From: Amphiura filiformis
Lineage: Eukaryota; Echinodermata; Ophiuroidea; Amphilepidida; Amphiuridae
Length of the DNA stretch: 64,000 nucleotides
Assembly: GCF_039555335.1 (NCBI RefSeq)
Contig: NC_092629.1
Span: 1,249,935-1,313,934, forward strand
Direction: 5' to 3'
Shown here piece by piece: positions 23,146-33,175 of this stretch (position 1 is its first letter; every line of letters starts with the position of its first letter). Below the pieces are notes generated by a model, which saw only the letters and a list, made by a program, of their open reading frames with translations, was not told where the DNA came from and ran no database searches. The translations under genes and the position numbers were made by a program.

Positions 23146-23230
23146 TTAAGGTTTGTTTTCAGTTTGTGACTAATGAATCACTTAATTCACCAACTGAATA
23201 TTACATTTATTTTTCTTTTGACCAATAAAG

Positions 23231-23485
23231 CTTTAACAGCAACGGACAAATCGGCAACATCAGCAATGGACTACGGAGCGCTTACTCCAGCAACAGATTT
23301 GGTATTTGCAGCGAATGAACACACAAAAACAGTAGCTTTGGCTATAACCGATGATGCACGTGTAGAGCATACAGAGCAACTGATTGTAGAAATTGGATTT
23401 CCTGATGCGGCTGCTGCTGCTACTGCTGGACAGGCACTTCTTGAACCTCTTCACAAAGCTACAGTCACAATTGAGGATGAAGATA
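23231..23485 (+). CDS. Gamma C-half Calx-beta exon (C5)
   Basis: The exon has 255 nt, phase 1 at both ends, acceptor CCAATAAAG and donor GTAAGG. It encodes about 85 residues: LTATDKSATSAMDYGAL, DLVFAANEHTKTVALAI, the acidic TDDARVEHTEQLIVEIG motif, an Ala-rich loop, and KATVTIEDED. The frame is intact, and with N5 it gives a complete gamma domain. Confidence 0.85.
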
Positions 23486-23593
23486 GTAAGGAATCAAACA
23501 GCATTTAAGAATATTGTTTTCATATAATACCTATACAATGTTAGTTAAAACCGAGTCCATTTATATATCAGCAATGAAACTTTATTTGTACAC

Positions 23594-23626
23594 GAAAGAA
23601 AGAAAGAACGAAAGAAAGAAAGAAAT
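23594..23626 (+). repeat. (GAAA)n microsatellite
   Basis: About 33 nt of GAAA repeats with one GAAC interruption. Confidence 0.9.
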
Positions 23627-24204
23627 CAGTCATTAGAGACTTTGCGAAATGAAGTTACTGGAACTTTAACGGCAACTTCAAAAATATTGATTGGATTTCT
23701 TGCTCAAATTCACTTCAACGCGAACGTCAGATTGGTTTCTGTACCAACAGCGTCTTGTAGGTTAAACTAGGGGAAGTGTATCAATGGGTGATCAAAAGGA
23801 GAGTATGTAAAAGCGACTGCAACAAATTTCTCCCTTTTGTTTGCTGAAGTGCTTTGTTAGTAATACTTCAATACAATTGGCGCTTAGTTTGACTAAACAT
23901 GGATTACATCTCAAGGCGATGACCAATGCAATGGGAATTAGACCTATGTTATGAGCTATACGCTAATATTATACTCTTAACATGTTTCAACATTACTCGT
24001 TGATGGTCGATAAACGTCCCAATAAATCGGACTTCAGTTCTACAGCATAGATATCCATGGCTAACGATGGTTAACTGTGGAAACATGTTAAAGGACATCA
24101 AGAAAATTTTCTAAGTTATTTATTTTGAGCTCTTTCGAGACGAGTAATGGATATATTCTGTAGATTTAGGTTTTGTCTGTGACTGCTAATGTGAGGCCGT
24201 CGTA
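23627..24204. other. Intron DNA, nothing recognised
   Basis: No exon, RNA gene or known repeat could be supported in this stretch. Confidence 0.4.
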
Positions 24205-25110
24205 GGTCGTACGGGGCTCAAACTCGGTGGGTGGGTGTAGTTCTGTCCTGGCAAGAAGAAGTTTATGTTCGTTAAGTCATCCGACCCTGGGCCCCCTCCA
24301 AGGGGTCATTTGAGGTCAAATGACTAAAAACTGCCATATGGGCATGAAACTAGGTCCTACGGGACTCAAACTCGGTGGGTGGGTGTAGTTCTGTCCTGGC
24401 AAGAAGATGTTCATGTTCGTTAAGTCATCCGCCCCCGTAGCCCCCTCCCAGGGGTCATTTGAGGTCAAATGACTAAAACTGCCATATGGGCATGAAACTA
24501 GGTCCTACGGGACTCAAACTCGGTGGGTGGGTGTAGTTCTGTCCTGGCAAGAAGATGTTCATGTTCGTTAAGTCATCCGACCCCGGGCCCCTCCCAGGGG
24601 TCATTTGAGGTAAAATGACTAAAACTGTCATATGGGCATGAAACTAGGTCGTACGGGGCTCAAACTCGGTGGGTGGGTGTAGTTCTGTCCTGTCAAGAAG
24701 ATGTTTATGTTCGTTTTAAAGTCATCTGACACCGGGGTCCGCTCGTGTCGTATGGGCATGAAACTTGGTGGGTACAGTCAACATTTAAAACAACATTTTT
24801 GCAGGTCATTTTGGGGTCATCCAAGGTCACCACGGGTCATCTGAGGTCAAATTAGTAAAAACTCATATATGGGCATGAAACTTGGTGGGTACAGTCAACA
24901 TTTAGAGTTATAAGTTAAGATCATTTTGGGGTCATCCAAGGTCACCCAGGGGTCATCTGAGGTCAAATTACTAAAACTGTCGTATGGGCATGAAACTTGG
25001 TGGGTACAGTCAACATTTAGAGCCAAATTTTTGGAAGGTCATTTTGGGGTCGCCAGGGGTCATCTGAGGTCAAATTTGTAAAAACTGTCATATGGACATG
25101 TCACCATCAG
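24205..25110 (+). repeat. Satellite-like tandem repeats, 147-nt then ~116-nt step
   Basis: Four copies of a 147-nt unit start with CTCAAACTCGGTGGGTGGGT at 24218, 24365, 24513 and 24659. About three copies of a related, shorter unit follow, with ATGGGCATGAAACTTGGTGG at 24753, 24869 and 24985. Both units share GGGTCAT..TGAGGTCAAAT and ACTAAAACTGTCATATGGGC. There is no coding capacity. The second type appears derived from the first by loss of a segment. Confidence 0.85.
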
Positions 25111-25894
25111 CCTGGTAATCGCGCCCAGCCGAGAACCGCCAAATATGGTAACCGCCTAGTCTATTTTAAAACTGATGCATCAATGACTATGTTCATCATG
25201 TCATTATTGTATCATTCTCACATACATTAGGAAATGAATTTGGAGAATAGAGGCCTTGCATGTGACATATCATCCCGTAAATATGGCGGACTACTCAAAT
25301 GCATTCAACAAAAGCATGATTGCAATCAAATAGGTTGATGACAACATTTGATTGAATGGACTGCACTCCGCCATAACTACGGTGAAGGACACCGGCTCAA
25401 ATCCTTTGTTTGGAGCCAATCGATAATTCCATGCAGGGCCTCTATACTTTCTGTTAATAAAATACTATGCTGACCTCACACTCCAGTAATTTCAGATCAT
25501 TGAGCTCAGTAATACATCAAAGAATGTCTTCCAATTCATGAAAACAAATAGATAATCTGCATATCGGATTAAAAGCTTGAGGCATTTCAATTGCAAGGCC
25601 CATTACTTATACACCAACAACAACATAGGCCTACAAGTGTATATAATGTAGCATGTGCACACATTATCATGTTGTGGATGGTGAATCAAGCTGCAGTGCC
25701 TACCCATTCCCAAATAAATGCATGTGACCAACCGGTGTTCACTCATGATTGACGTACTGATCATTATGTATGATTTAAACTCATAGGTTTTGGCAATTTG
25801 GGAGGGGGTGGGTTCAAAATGACCCCAAAGGATTATACGGGGGTAAAAATTTCAAATTGCTCAAATACCCCTTTCAAATATATCAAATTATTTA
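25111..25894. other. Intron DNA with a dispersed 130-nt repeat
   Basis: 25315-25447 (GATTGCAATCAAATAGGTTGA to CCTCTATAC) recurs in the same orientation at about 30697-30824. The rest is unassigned. Confidence 0.6.
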
Positions 25895-26120
25895 AATAAA
25901 TGAATGAATGAATGAATGAATGAATGAACGAATGAACGAATGAATGAATGAATGAATGAATGAATGAATGAATGAATAAATAAATAAATAAATAAATGAA
26001 AAAAAAATTGAACAAATTGTAGCGTAGCATTAAAATCATAATAACCATTGCTGGCAGGCGGATTCGAACCAACGATATTGACATTACAAGTCTGATGCTC
26101 TAACACTGAGCTATGCCATC
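25895..26120 (-). mobile_element. tRNA-headed SINE
   Basis: Read on the minus strand from 26120: a 71-nt tRNA-like head (26120-26050) has an A-box-like TAGCTCAGTGTTAGAGCA and a B-box GGTTCGAATCC. A body of about 40-60 nt follows, then a tail of about 100 nt of (CATT)n/(TTTA)n. Acceptor-like ends GATGGCA and TGCCAGC pair except for one position. This head-body-simple-tail order is that of a tRNA-derived SINE transcribed by RNA polymerase III. The anticodon loop resembles CTTGTAA (Thr-type) but the stem is imperfect, so a working tRNA is unlikely. Confidence 0.65.
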
Positions 26121-26751
26121 ATCTAGTAATGAGGGTCAAGTTTTTAGCGTATACAGTGTTTGTCTGTGAAAATGCCGCCTTGTGAAATAAATAAATATAA
26201 AGTCTCAATTTTTAATTTAAATTTATTTGATAATTTTCTAACCTATATTTTCTTTAGAGCAGGGACAAATATTTCCCCTTTTATCCAATTTGGCCGCTAA
26301 ATAAGAATCTACTTCTTTTATTACTGATTTAATTCCGCGATTTGTTCCATTCAGCAATATCAAAGATTAATGTCAAGCATCTCACGACAGATATTTAGTT
26401 GGCTTAGTGCTTTTGCACAGTGCTTTTTAACCGGGAGGTACCGAGATCGATTCCCACCTCTGCCTGCAATTTTTTTTCAAGACTGGGAAATAATAACCTG
26501 ACATTCGCCGCTGACATTCGTACTGCAGAAGCGGAGTTGTAACTTGTTAAACTCTGCTCCTTCCGTAAAAGGGTACACTATTTTGGCACTACATTATTTC
26601 TTTTTTTCCACATTGCTGGTAGGCCCCTATTAAATATCAAATGGTCATAATTGGCGGTCACTTCAAATCATCGCCAACTGAACGAGGTTCAGGAATGTAC
26701 TCTCATTGTTAATTGTTGGTTAATCCACCACTTGAACAGGACTTAACCAAA
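26121..26751. other. Intron DNA with another tRNA-like segment
   Basis: Around 26398-26460 the + strand has GGCTTAGTGC..GATCGATTCCCACC, resembling degraded A and B boxes of a tRNA or SINE head. I cannot fold it convincingly. Nothing else was recognised. Confidence 0.3.
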
Positions 26752-28529
26752 GGGTCAGTCCATGTCGAAACAGACTGAGTGTACACCCACCCTCTTGGAT
26801 TATGCTCTCCTTTGGCTCAGGGGTACCTTTCATGGACCCCTAGGTGAGGTCACAAGAAAAAAATCAAATTCAATTTCGTTTCCGAATGGCGGGCCATCTA
26901 AGTTTGGCGACCTTGACCAAAATTGGGAATTTAAGGTGTCCAAATGACAAAGCGCTCTCTTTGAGAGGCATTTTCTTCTTAATTAAATCAGTTGTGACCC
27001 TCTTTTTTAATGTGGTCACTCACTGGCTGTGTCTGAAATGCCTAATGCCAAAAAAGATTGATTTCGGAATTTCGTTGGGATTTCAGAGGGGGTCAAAATC
27101 AGCACTTCATACTGTTCAATCAAATTATCTTTGATTTTGAAGGACCCATGATAATGCCACAGTGCACTTATAGGTCCTAATTATGTTCAGAATGGATTAA
27201 CCATGTGCCAATGTCTATGAGCAATTAAAAAAAAGAGACATTTCTAGACCCCCTACAGAATTTTAGGCCCCCCTAAAGTGGTTCAGCCACAAATGGCGCT
27301 TAAAATCGGCAAATTTTGACACCTAATAACTTAAGGTGTACACCAGATATGAATTTCTAGTCTTTTGCATCTGAAAGAATGTAGTCTAATGTTACTAGGA
27401 ACATAAGATTTGTTTTGTATTTTTGTGTTTTGATACTTTCAAAAGGTCATTGACCTATGAACATTTTTCGTCATAGCGCCCTCCTGAAAGGTCTGACACA
27501 TAACAAACTATACATTTTGGAATCCTCATGACCATACGAGTAATTTGATATATTACTTGACATAATTGGGAGCATTCTGAAAATCTGACCCCATAACCTG
27601 TACTTTGCATGTGCATCGTTGCCAGGAAGTGCATTTTGACCCCTTAAAAATCCATACAGAGGATTAGAAAGTAGTTTTTCTTATTACTTGACTCAAGAGC
27701 AACTTGAAATATCAGGATAAATAATACAAATGGCTATAAAGTGATCAAAAATATAAAAAATATCATACTAAAATTGGCATTTTGTACCGTATCCTGTATG
27801 CATGGTATGTTAGGCAAAAATGACTATTTTTGAAAGCGTCAACTTAATACTAAAACACAAAAAATACAAAACAAATCTTATGTTCCTAGTAACATTAAAC
27901 TACATTCTTTCAGATGCAAAAGACTAGAAATTCATATCTGGTGTACACCTAAAGTTATTAGGGGTCAAAATTTGCCGACTTTAAGTGCCATTTGTGGCTG
28001 AACCACTTTAGGGGTGGCCTAAAATTCTGTAGGGTCTAGAAATTTCTCTTTTTTGAATTGCTCAAAGACATTGGCATATGGTTAATCCATTCTGAACATA
28101 ATTAGGACCTATAAGTGCACTGTGACATTATCATGGGTCCTTCAAAATCAAGATAATTTGATTGAACAGTACGAAGTGCTGATTTTGACCCCCTCTGAAA
28201 TCCCAACGAAATTCCGAAATCTATCTTTTTGGCATTAGGTATTTCAGACACAGCCAGTGAGTGACCACATTCAAAAAGAGGATCACAACTGATTCAATTA
28301 AGAAGAAAGTGCCCCTCAAAGAGAGCACTTTGTCATTTGGACCCCTTAAATTCACAATTTTGGTCGAGGTCGCCAAACTTTGATTGCCCGCCATTCGCAA
28401 ACGAAATGGAATTTGAATTTTTTCTTGTGACCTCACCTAGGGATTCATGAAAGGTACCCCTGAGCCAAAGGAGAGCAAAATCCAAGAGGGTGGGTGTACA
28501 CTCAATCTGTTTCGACATGGACTGACCCC
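26752..28529. mobile_element. Large inverted-repeat (foldback) element, 1.8 kb
   Basis: The left arm (26752 to about 27435) starts GGGTCAGTCCATGTCGAAAC. The right arm (about 27850-28529) is its near-complete inverse complement, ending GTTTCGACATGGACTGACCC. Arms of about 680 nt enclose about 415 nt of spacer. CAAA lies directly outside both ends and may be the target duplication. Short open frames in each arm are mirror images of each other and are not genes. Confidence 0.85.
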
Positions 28530-28735
28530 AAAGCAAACAAAGACTTAAGCTTTTTTACGAATGCTATACATAAGTATAAGCTTATTATCCTCTTCAACAA
28601 TAGGATTAAAGATTGGTGCTTGACAGGAATTACGTGCTAGTGTCATTGGTTATTGTTAAAGGCAATAAGGTGTGTAATTGCAATATTTCCTCTGAATAGG
28701 AAAGACTCTCTACATCGAACCATGGATGCTGGTGG

Positions 28736-28878
28736 TTCGAATTAAGCCCGATCCTGACTCCACTTCGCAGCGGTATGCGATGCTGCGATGCTTTTCAAAC
28801 ATCTCAGCATCCCGCGATGAAATTAAAATGTACAGGTGGAGTCAGTATCGGGCTTTAGGAATAAAAACTCAATTCGAA
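28736..28878. mobile_element. Small imperfect palindrome (MITE-like)
   Basis: TTCGAATTAAGCCCGAT..TGACTCCAC is mirrored by GTGGAGTCAGTATCGGGCTT..ATTCGAA. Length is about 140 nt with no coding capacity. Confidence 0.6.
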
Positions 28879-29038
28879 ATGATGCGCTTGAGAATTCAAC
28901 AATATAACTAATTGTAGCTCTATTATAATACACATTAATGATAAAATTCCAAAATATAATACGTTTTCTGTCTTTGCTTGTCACGTGGTAGCGATTATAT
29001 TTTTAAATAAGTTTCAAATTAAATAACAACAAGACAAG

Positions 29039-29116
29039 TGGTCGAGTGGTCTAAGGCGCTAGGCTCATAATAGAGTACTAAGCGTTGCGCCGTGAGTTCG
29101 AACCCCGCCTCAGCCA
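29039..29116 (+). pseudogene. tRNA-Leu-like (class II) pseudogene or SINE head
   Basis: TGGTCGAGTGGTCTAAGGCGC is the D-arm region typical of leucine tRNAs. GAGTTCGAACCCC is a B-box/T-arm. The spacing between allows a long variable arm. The acceptor halves (around AGACAAG and CTCAGCC) do not pair, and the anticodon loop CTCATAA would not read as leucine. I therefore call it a degenerate tRNA-like sequence. Confidence 0.4.
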
Positions 29117-30100
29117 AACTTTAAAAGAAGTAAATTAGAATTTGACTTTTTTTAATTTCATATTTGGGAAATGTGACTGGGAGAATTTATGTATGGTGTG
29201 GAGTGGTGTGATAGGGCATGTACTTTAACTGGCCGGCGCGGTCCGGTGACTAAGTCTTTATTGGGCGTTTTATCGGCAGTCAACGAGTAATGATCACATA
29301 TTCTTGTGCTAGGCCTATATTATTATCCCAGATTATTATAATAAAAGCTCAATTATTCCAGTAAACGTTAGCTTTGTCAATTTTATATATACATTTCCAT
29401 TAGAACACAAAGCGTAACACCAACTTTATCTGTTTCCTCCCCCTAACACCCCCCCCCCCCCCCCACCGGCACCACCTCTCCATATCCTCCCCTCCCTCCA
29501 TCTATTCATCTATCCTCGCTCTCTCAAACTTTATCCTCTGCTTTAATCATACTGCAGTGACTGTCCGTTTTCCTATACACAATACACAGTGCTCTCACCA
29601 TTGAGCTGTGACCTCTACAAATCGTGCCACGTTAAAAGGATAGGCATTTGCCTAGTTAACGTCAATGTGTGAAAAATAACCGGCCAATATTAAAAGAAAA
29701 ATAAAAAACTTCTAGCAAATATATTTCTCTAACATGACCTAAAATTACAGCTAGGTTAGATGTTCAGAAATATTCGTACTTTGGTAAAACAGTGAGTGAG
29801 GGCAAGGCATAGCTAGCCAAATCCCGTGTTAATTGAATGGAGATTTGACCGAAAATTTTGGTAAACGGACCGCTCACTTCTGAAGAATGCCACACGAAAA
29901 CGGTACAAGCTACATTTAAAGTACTCTCTGTTCGATCATCATGATGATTTTTTTTAAATAGTATGCCGAAATTTGTTACTGTAGGTAATTGACAAAGGGT
30001 CGTACTTCGCTGATGAGTAAGTGACAGTGAACATGAAAATCAGGGCCCATAACCCAAGTTAGTAGCTAGTTAGTGGAGGCCGTCACGGGACTGATTATTG
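29117..30100. other. Intron DNA, nothing recognised
   Basis: Includes a run of about 16 C near 29449-29464 and a C/T-rich stretch to about 29525. No exon supported. Confidence 0.4.
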
Positions 30101-30171
30101 ATTATTGAAGTGCCTTATTAATAGATACGCACGATTTAGGGCTAGAAAAAAAAACCGGGACACTTTTGGAG

Positions 30172-30172
30172 A

Positions 30173-30239
<67 letters not shown>

Positions 30240-30273
30240 GACATCATCATCATCGACATCATCATCATCATCA
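30172..30273 (+). repeat. (ATC)n microsatellite
   Basis: About 100 nt of ATC/CAT repeats with two CGA interruptions. It produces long Asp, Ser or Ile open frames that are artefacts. Confidence 0.95.
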
Positions 30274-30356
30274 CTTTCTACATTTTTTCTATATAACATA
30301 GGGCCTACCGTTTTAATAAGATTTTTTCTTGAAATGCATGTAACTATAATTATTGT

Positions 30357-30640
30357 TTAGAGCGTGATGAAATAAAACATCACGATTTTCATCACAAAAC
30401 AAATATAATGCACAAGAAATCGTTTGTTTTAGAGCGTGATGATGAAATAAAACATCACAGTTTTCATCACGAAACAAAGTAATATACATAAGAAATCGTT
30501 TGTTTTAAAGCGTGATGAAATAAAACATCACGATTTTCATCACAAAACAAAGTAATAGGCCTACAAAAGAAATACATTTTTCGAGAGTGATTAAATAAAA
30601 CATCACGATTTTCATCACGGAACAAAGTAATACATAAGAC
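30357..30640 (+). repeat. ~75-nt tandem repeat with internal hairpin, four copies
   Basis: GCGTGATGAAATAAAACATCAC followed by GATTTTCATCAC, then ACAAAGTAAT..AAGAAATCGTTTGTTTT, recurs near 30361, 30432, 30508 and 30584. Within each copy GTGATGAAA and TTTTCATCAC are complementary. Confidence 0.8.
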
Positions 30641-30696
30641 ATCGTTTGTTTGATTGCAATCAACCGCGACAGTTCGTCTCACACACATAACAATGT

Positions 30697-30824
30697 ACTG
30701 CGATCAAATAGGTTGATGACAACATTTGATTGAATGGACTGCACTGCGCCATGATTACGTGCACCGGTTCAAATCCTTTGTTTGGAGCCAATCAATAATT
30801 TCACGTACAGCCTCTATGCAAATT
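30697..30824 (+). repeat. Second copy of the dispersed 130-nt repeat
   Basis: GATCAAATAGGTTGATGACAA to the GCCTCTATGC phrase matches 25315-25447 in the same orientation with scattered changes. Family unknown. Confidence 0.7.
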
Positions 30825-32731
30825 AGAGTTTACACACGCTGCAGCTGGGGTAATCGACCGAAGCTGGTTGCCGTTAGTGATCGAATGCATGAGCTTATTT
30901 GCTTTATTGAATCGATTTACTGGATTAATTTCCTGTTAACTGGGTTTAATGCCACAAAGGTCGAATCGGGCTTGCCATGGACCATAAGTGCATCATGTAC
31001 CCCATTTCCACTATACGGTGTTCTGTCATTTCCCGGCCACTGTACTTTTTTTAGTTTGGCTTGATAGTGAGTATATCCGTTTATCAATAGTTCTCATGGT
31101 AAATTTTCGCCATGTTTTGTGTGCATAACTCGAGCGGTGAGGGGCGGGGTAAAAGGTTACGCACGCTTTGTGCGTATAAGTGCCATGGCGGAAATTATGG
31201 ACGACCCCTTACCCAAACTACAATAATCTTTTCTACACATTGGGTGGTTTCCATTGTCATGATTACTGAAGAAGTAGGCCTATGTAGATATTGATGTATG
31301 CAGTTCCAATATTACAACACTAATTATAAAAAATATGTATAGGCCTAATTCCGAACAATTCAACCGGTTTTTATGTAAAAACATGTTGTCCAAAACCACA
31401 AAGTTAGAATGCTTATTTTTTGGTAACAATAGGCCTACTCTTTTAATAATGAATAATTTGGTTGACATACAATATCCATATATGCCCCTATGTATAACTT
31501 CTGTTTGATGAGTGTGTTTGAAGAGTGTGAGCGTATAGCGTGGCACATGTTAGCATTCTTATGAATCGGGGTATACACAAGGTAGGCCTAAATGAATAAA
31601 ATAAATAATTAAATAACATACTTGAACAGTAGGCCTACAAACATTTTTGGTTATATAGAGGTGTAATTATAAGACACGCAACGTTGTAACAAAATGTTCA
31701 CAGTAGCTGCAATTCGCAGAAGTTTAGTACACTGCCAGTAAAATCAGACCATTTTTACGGGAACTTAATCCCCTTGGCGTTGAAGTCAAGCCAAAACTTT
31801 GTTCCGCAAACTGATTTGGTGTACGTCATGAGCACACACAAAAGTATATATCAAGTGTGACGTTTGGAAAAAAAAAATTTTGATCTAATTCAATCAGTAA
31901 TTTTCAGCAACATGTGGCATGTTTTTTACCCAAAACAAATTAGATTTCCAATAATTGGTCTATTAACTAGATAATACATAAGTGGTAATTATGTAGTCTA
32001 TGAGGAAATATGCAAACCATTGTTCTTAATTATGACGTATTTTCATCACAATTTACGGCACACTATAGATTCTCGCGTTAACTTTAACTTCAAGCGGCTT
32101 TAATGGCAGAGTGGTTTTGAATGCATAATCCTCAATAATCCTCTAGACGTTAAAGTTTGTGGTTTCTAACTTCACTTCGCAAAGTATCTATTATCACAAC
32201 CAAATCCACAAAGTAAGCTGCTTTGAAATGTCTGTACGCACATTTGGAAATAACACCAAAACACAAATAAATTTAGCTCATGAAATGAAAATTTTTATTT
32301 CTGTTTGAAAATAGTTTTAAAAAACATGCTTAAACATGCTTTTTGTTTATTGTGCCATCAGTTAACAAAAGATAGTGGATTTTCTTAAAGCAAATTATTC
32401 TCTCTATAAAAACGTACTTAATCTATAACCTGTATGATAGACTTTCATGCTAGATACAGTAAGTCATGACCAATCCAAATTTTAGCTTAAGTCTTATTTC
32501 AGCGCCTTTTAATGTTTACTCCAGGTAAAAGTAAAACCAGCAATACTGTCGAATTCTATTTATTGTTGTGATATCTTTACCGTGGTAAAGAAATATAAGG
32601 CCATATACGGTAAATTCAGGTCATGCTGCTACAAAAGAGGTAAAATCTTATAAAAAGCAGTTGTATCTGTAAAAAAAACTAACCAACAAGTAATAAATTA
32701 ATATCCTTCAAATAATATCGTTTTTTTACAG
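30825..32731. other. Intron DNA, nothing recognised
   Basis: AT-rich with several TAGGCCTA words. I see no exon or element before the acceptor at 32731. Confidence 0.45.
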
Positions 32732-32836
32732 TTGAGTATTGGATTGATCCAGTTTATGTCTTCGATGAGTGTGATGCCGCGGTGGAAGTAGTCGTTCATA
32801 GAATCGGATATTTACAAAACACTGATGACACAGTTG
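32732..32836 (+). CDS. Beta-type N-half Calx-beta exon (N6)
   Basis: The exon has 105 nt, phase 1 at both ends, a TTTTTTTACAG acceptor and donor GTAAGC. It encodes EYWIDPVYVFDECDAAVEV and then VVHRIGYLQNTDDTV. It resembles the beta N-halves of the downstream array (WIDPVYIGDECD..VEVVVHRCGYLG) but is clearly diverged, so it is the single-copy relative of the array domain. Confidence 0.85.
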
Positions 32837-32926
32837 GTAAGCTTAAAATATCTTATGTTGCGTTAATGGTATGATAATTGTTAAAAATTAAAGAACAAAT
32901 TGAAAACCCACTTAATTTATTTACAG

Positions 32927-33175
32927 GCATATACACGACCGCCGTATCTGCTACAACCGCTGATTTTACTGATATACCAATGGCTACAGCAACGGTTTCA
33001 TTTAATGCAGGTGACACTGCTGTTGCTCATCCTCTAACCCTAACACCTGATGACCTGGTTGAAGGAATTGAATATTTTATGGTTGTTATAGCAACACCCG
33101 GTGGGGCGAATGCGGCAAATGCTTTGGTCCATACAGTCTTAGATACTGCAAAAGTGTTTATCCTAGATCATTCGA
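32927..33175 (+). CDS. Beta-type C-half Calx-beta exon (C6)
   Basis: The exon has 249 nt, phase 1 at both ends, acceptor TTTACAG and donor GTAAGT. It lies only 90 nt after N6, the shortest intron seen. It encodes about 83 residues: GIYTTAVSATTADFTDI, the strand TATVSFNAGDTAVAHPL, the acidic TPDDLVEGIEYFMVVI motif, and AKVFILDHSS. With N6 it forms a complete domain. Confidence 0.85.

Noticed and set aside
24205-25110. CRISPR-like array
   Set aside because: This is eukaryotic DNA. The repeats are continuous tandem units without unique spacers.
26050-26120. Functional tRNA-Thr gene
   Set aside because: The anticodon and T stems have mismatches, and a simple-repeat SINE tail follows. It is better explained as a SINE head.
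26762-28536. Paired open frames with nearly the same peptide on opposite strands
   Set aside because: They are mirror images created by the inverted repeat 26752-28529, not two genes.
30102-30360. Poly-Asp, poly-Ser and poly-Ile open frames
   Set aside because: They are readings of the (ATC)n microsatellite in different frames and strands, with no splice or conservation support.
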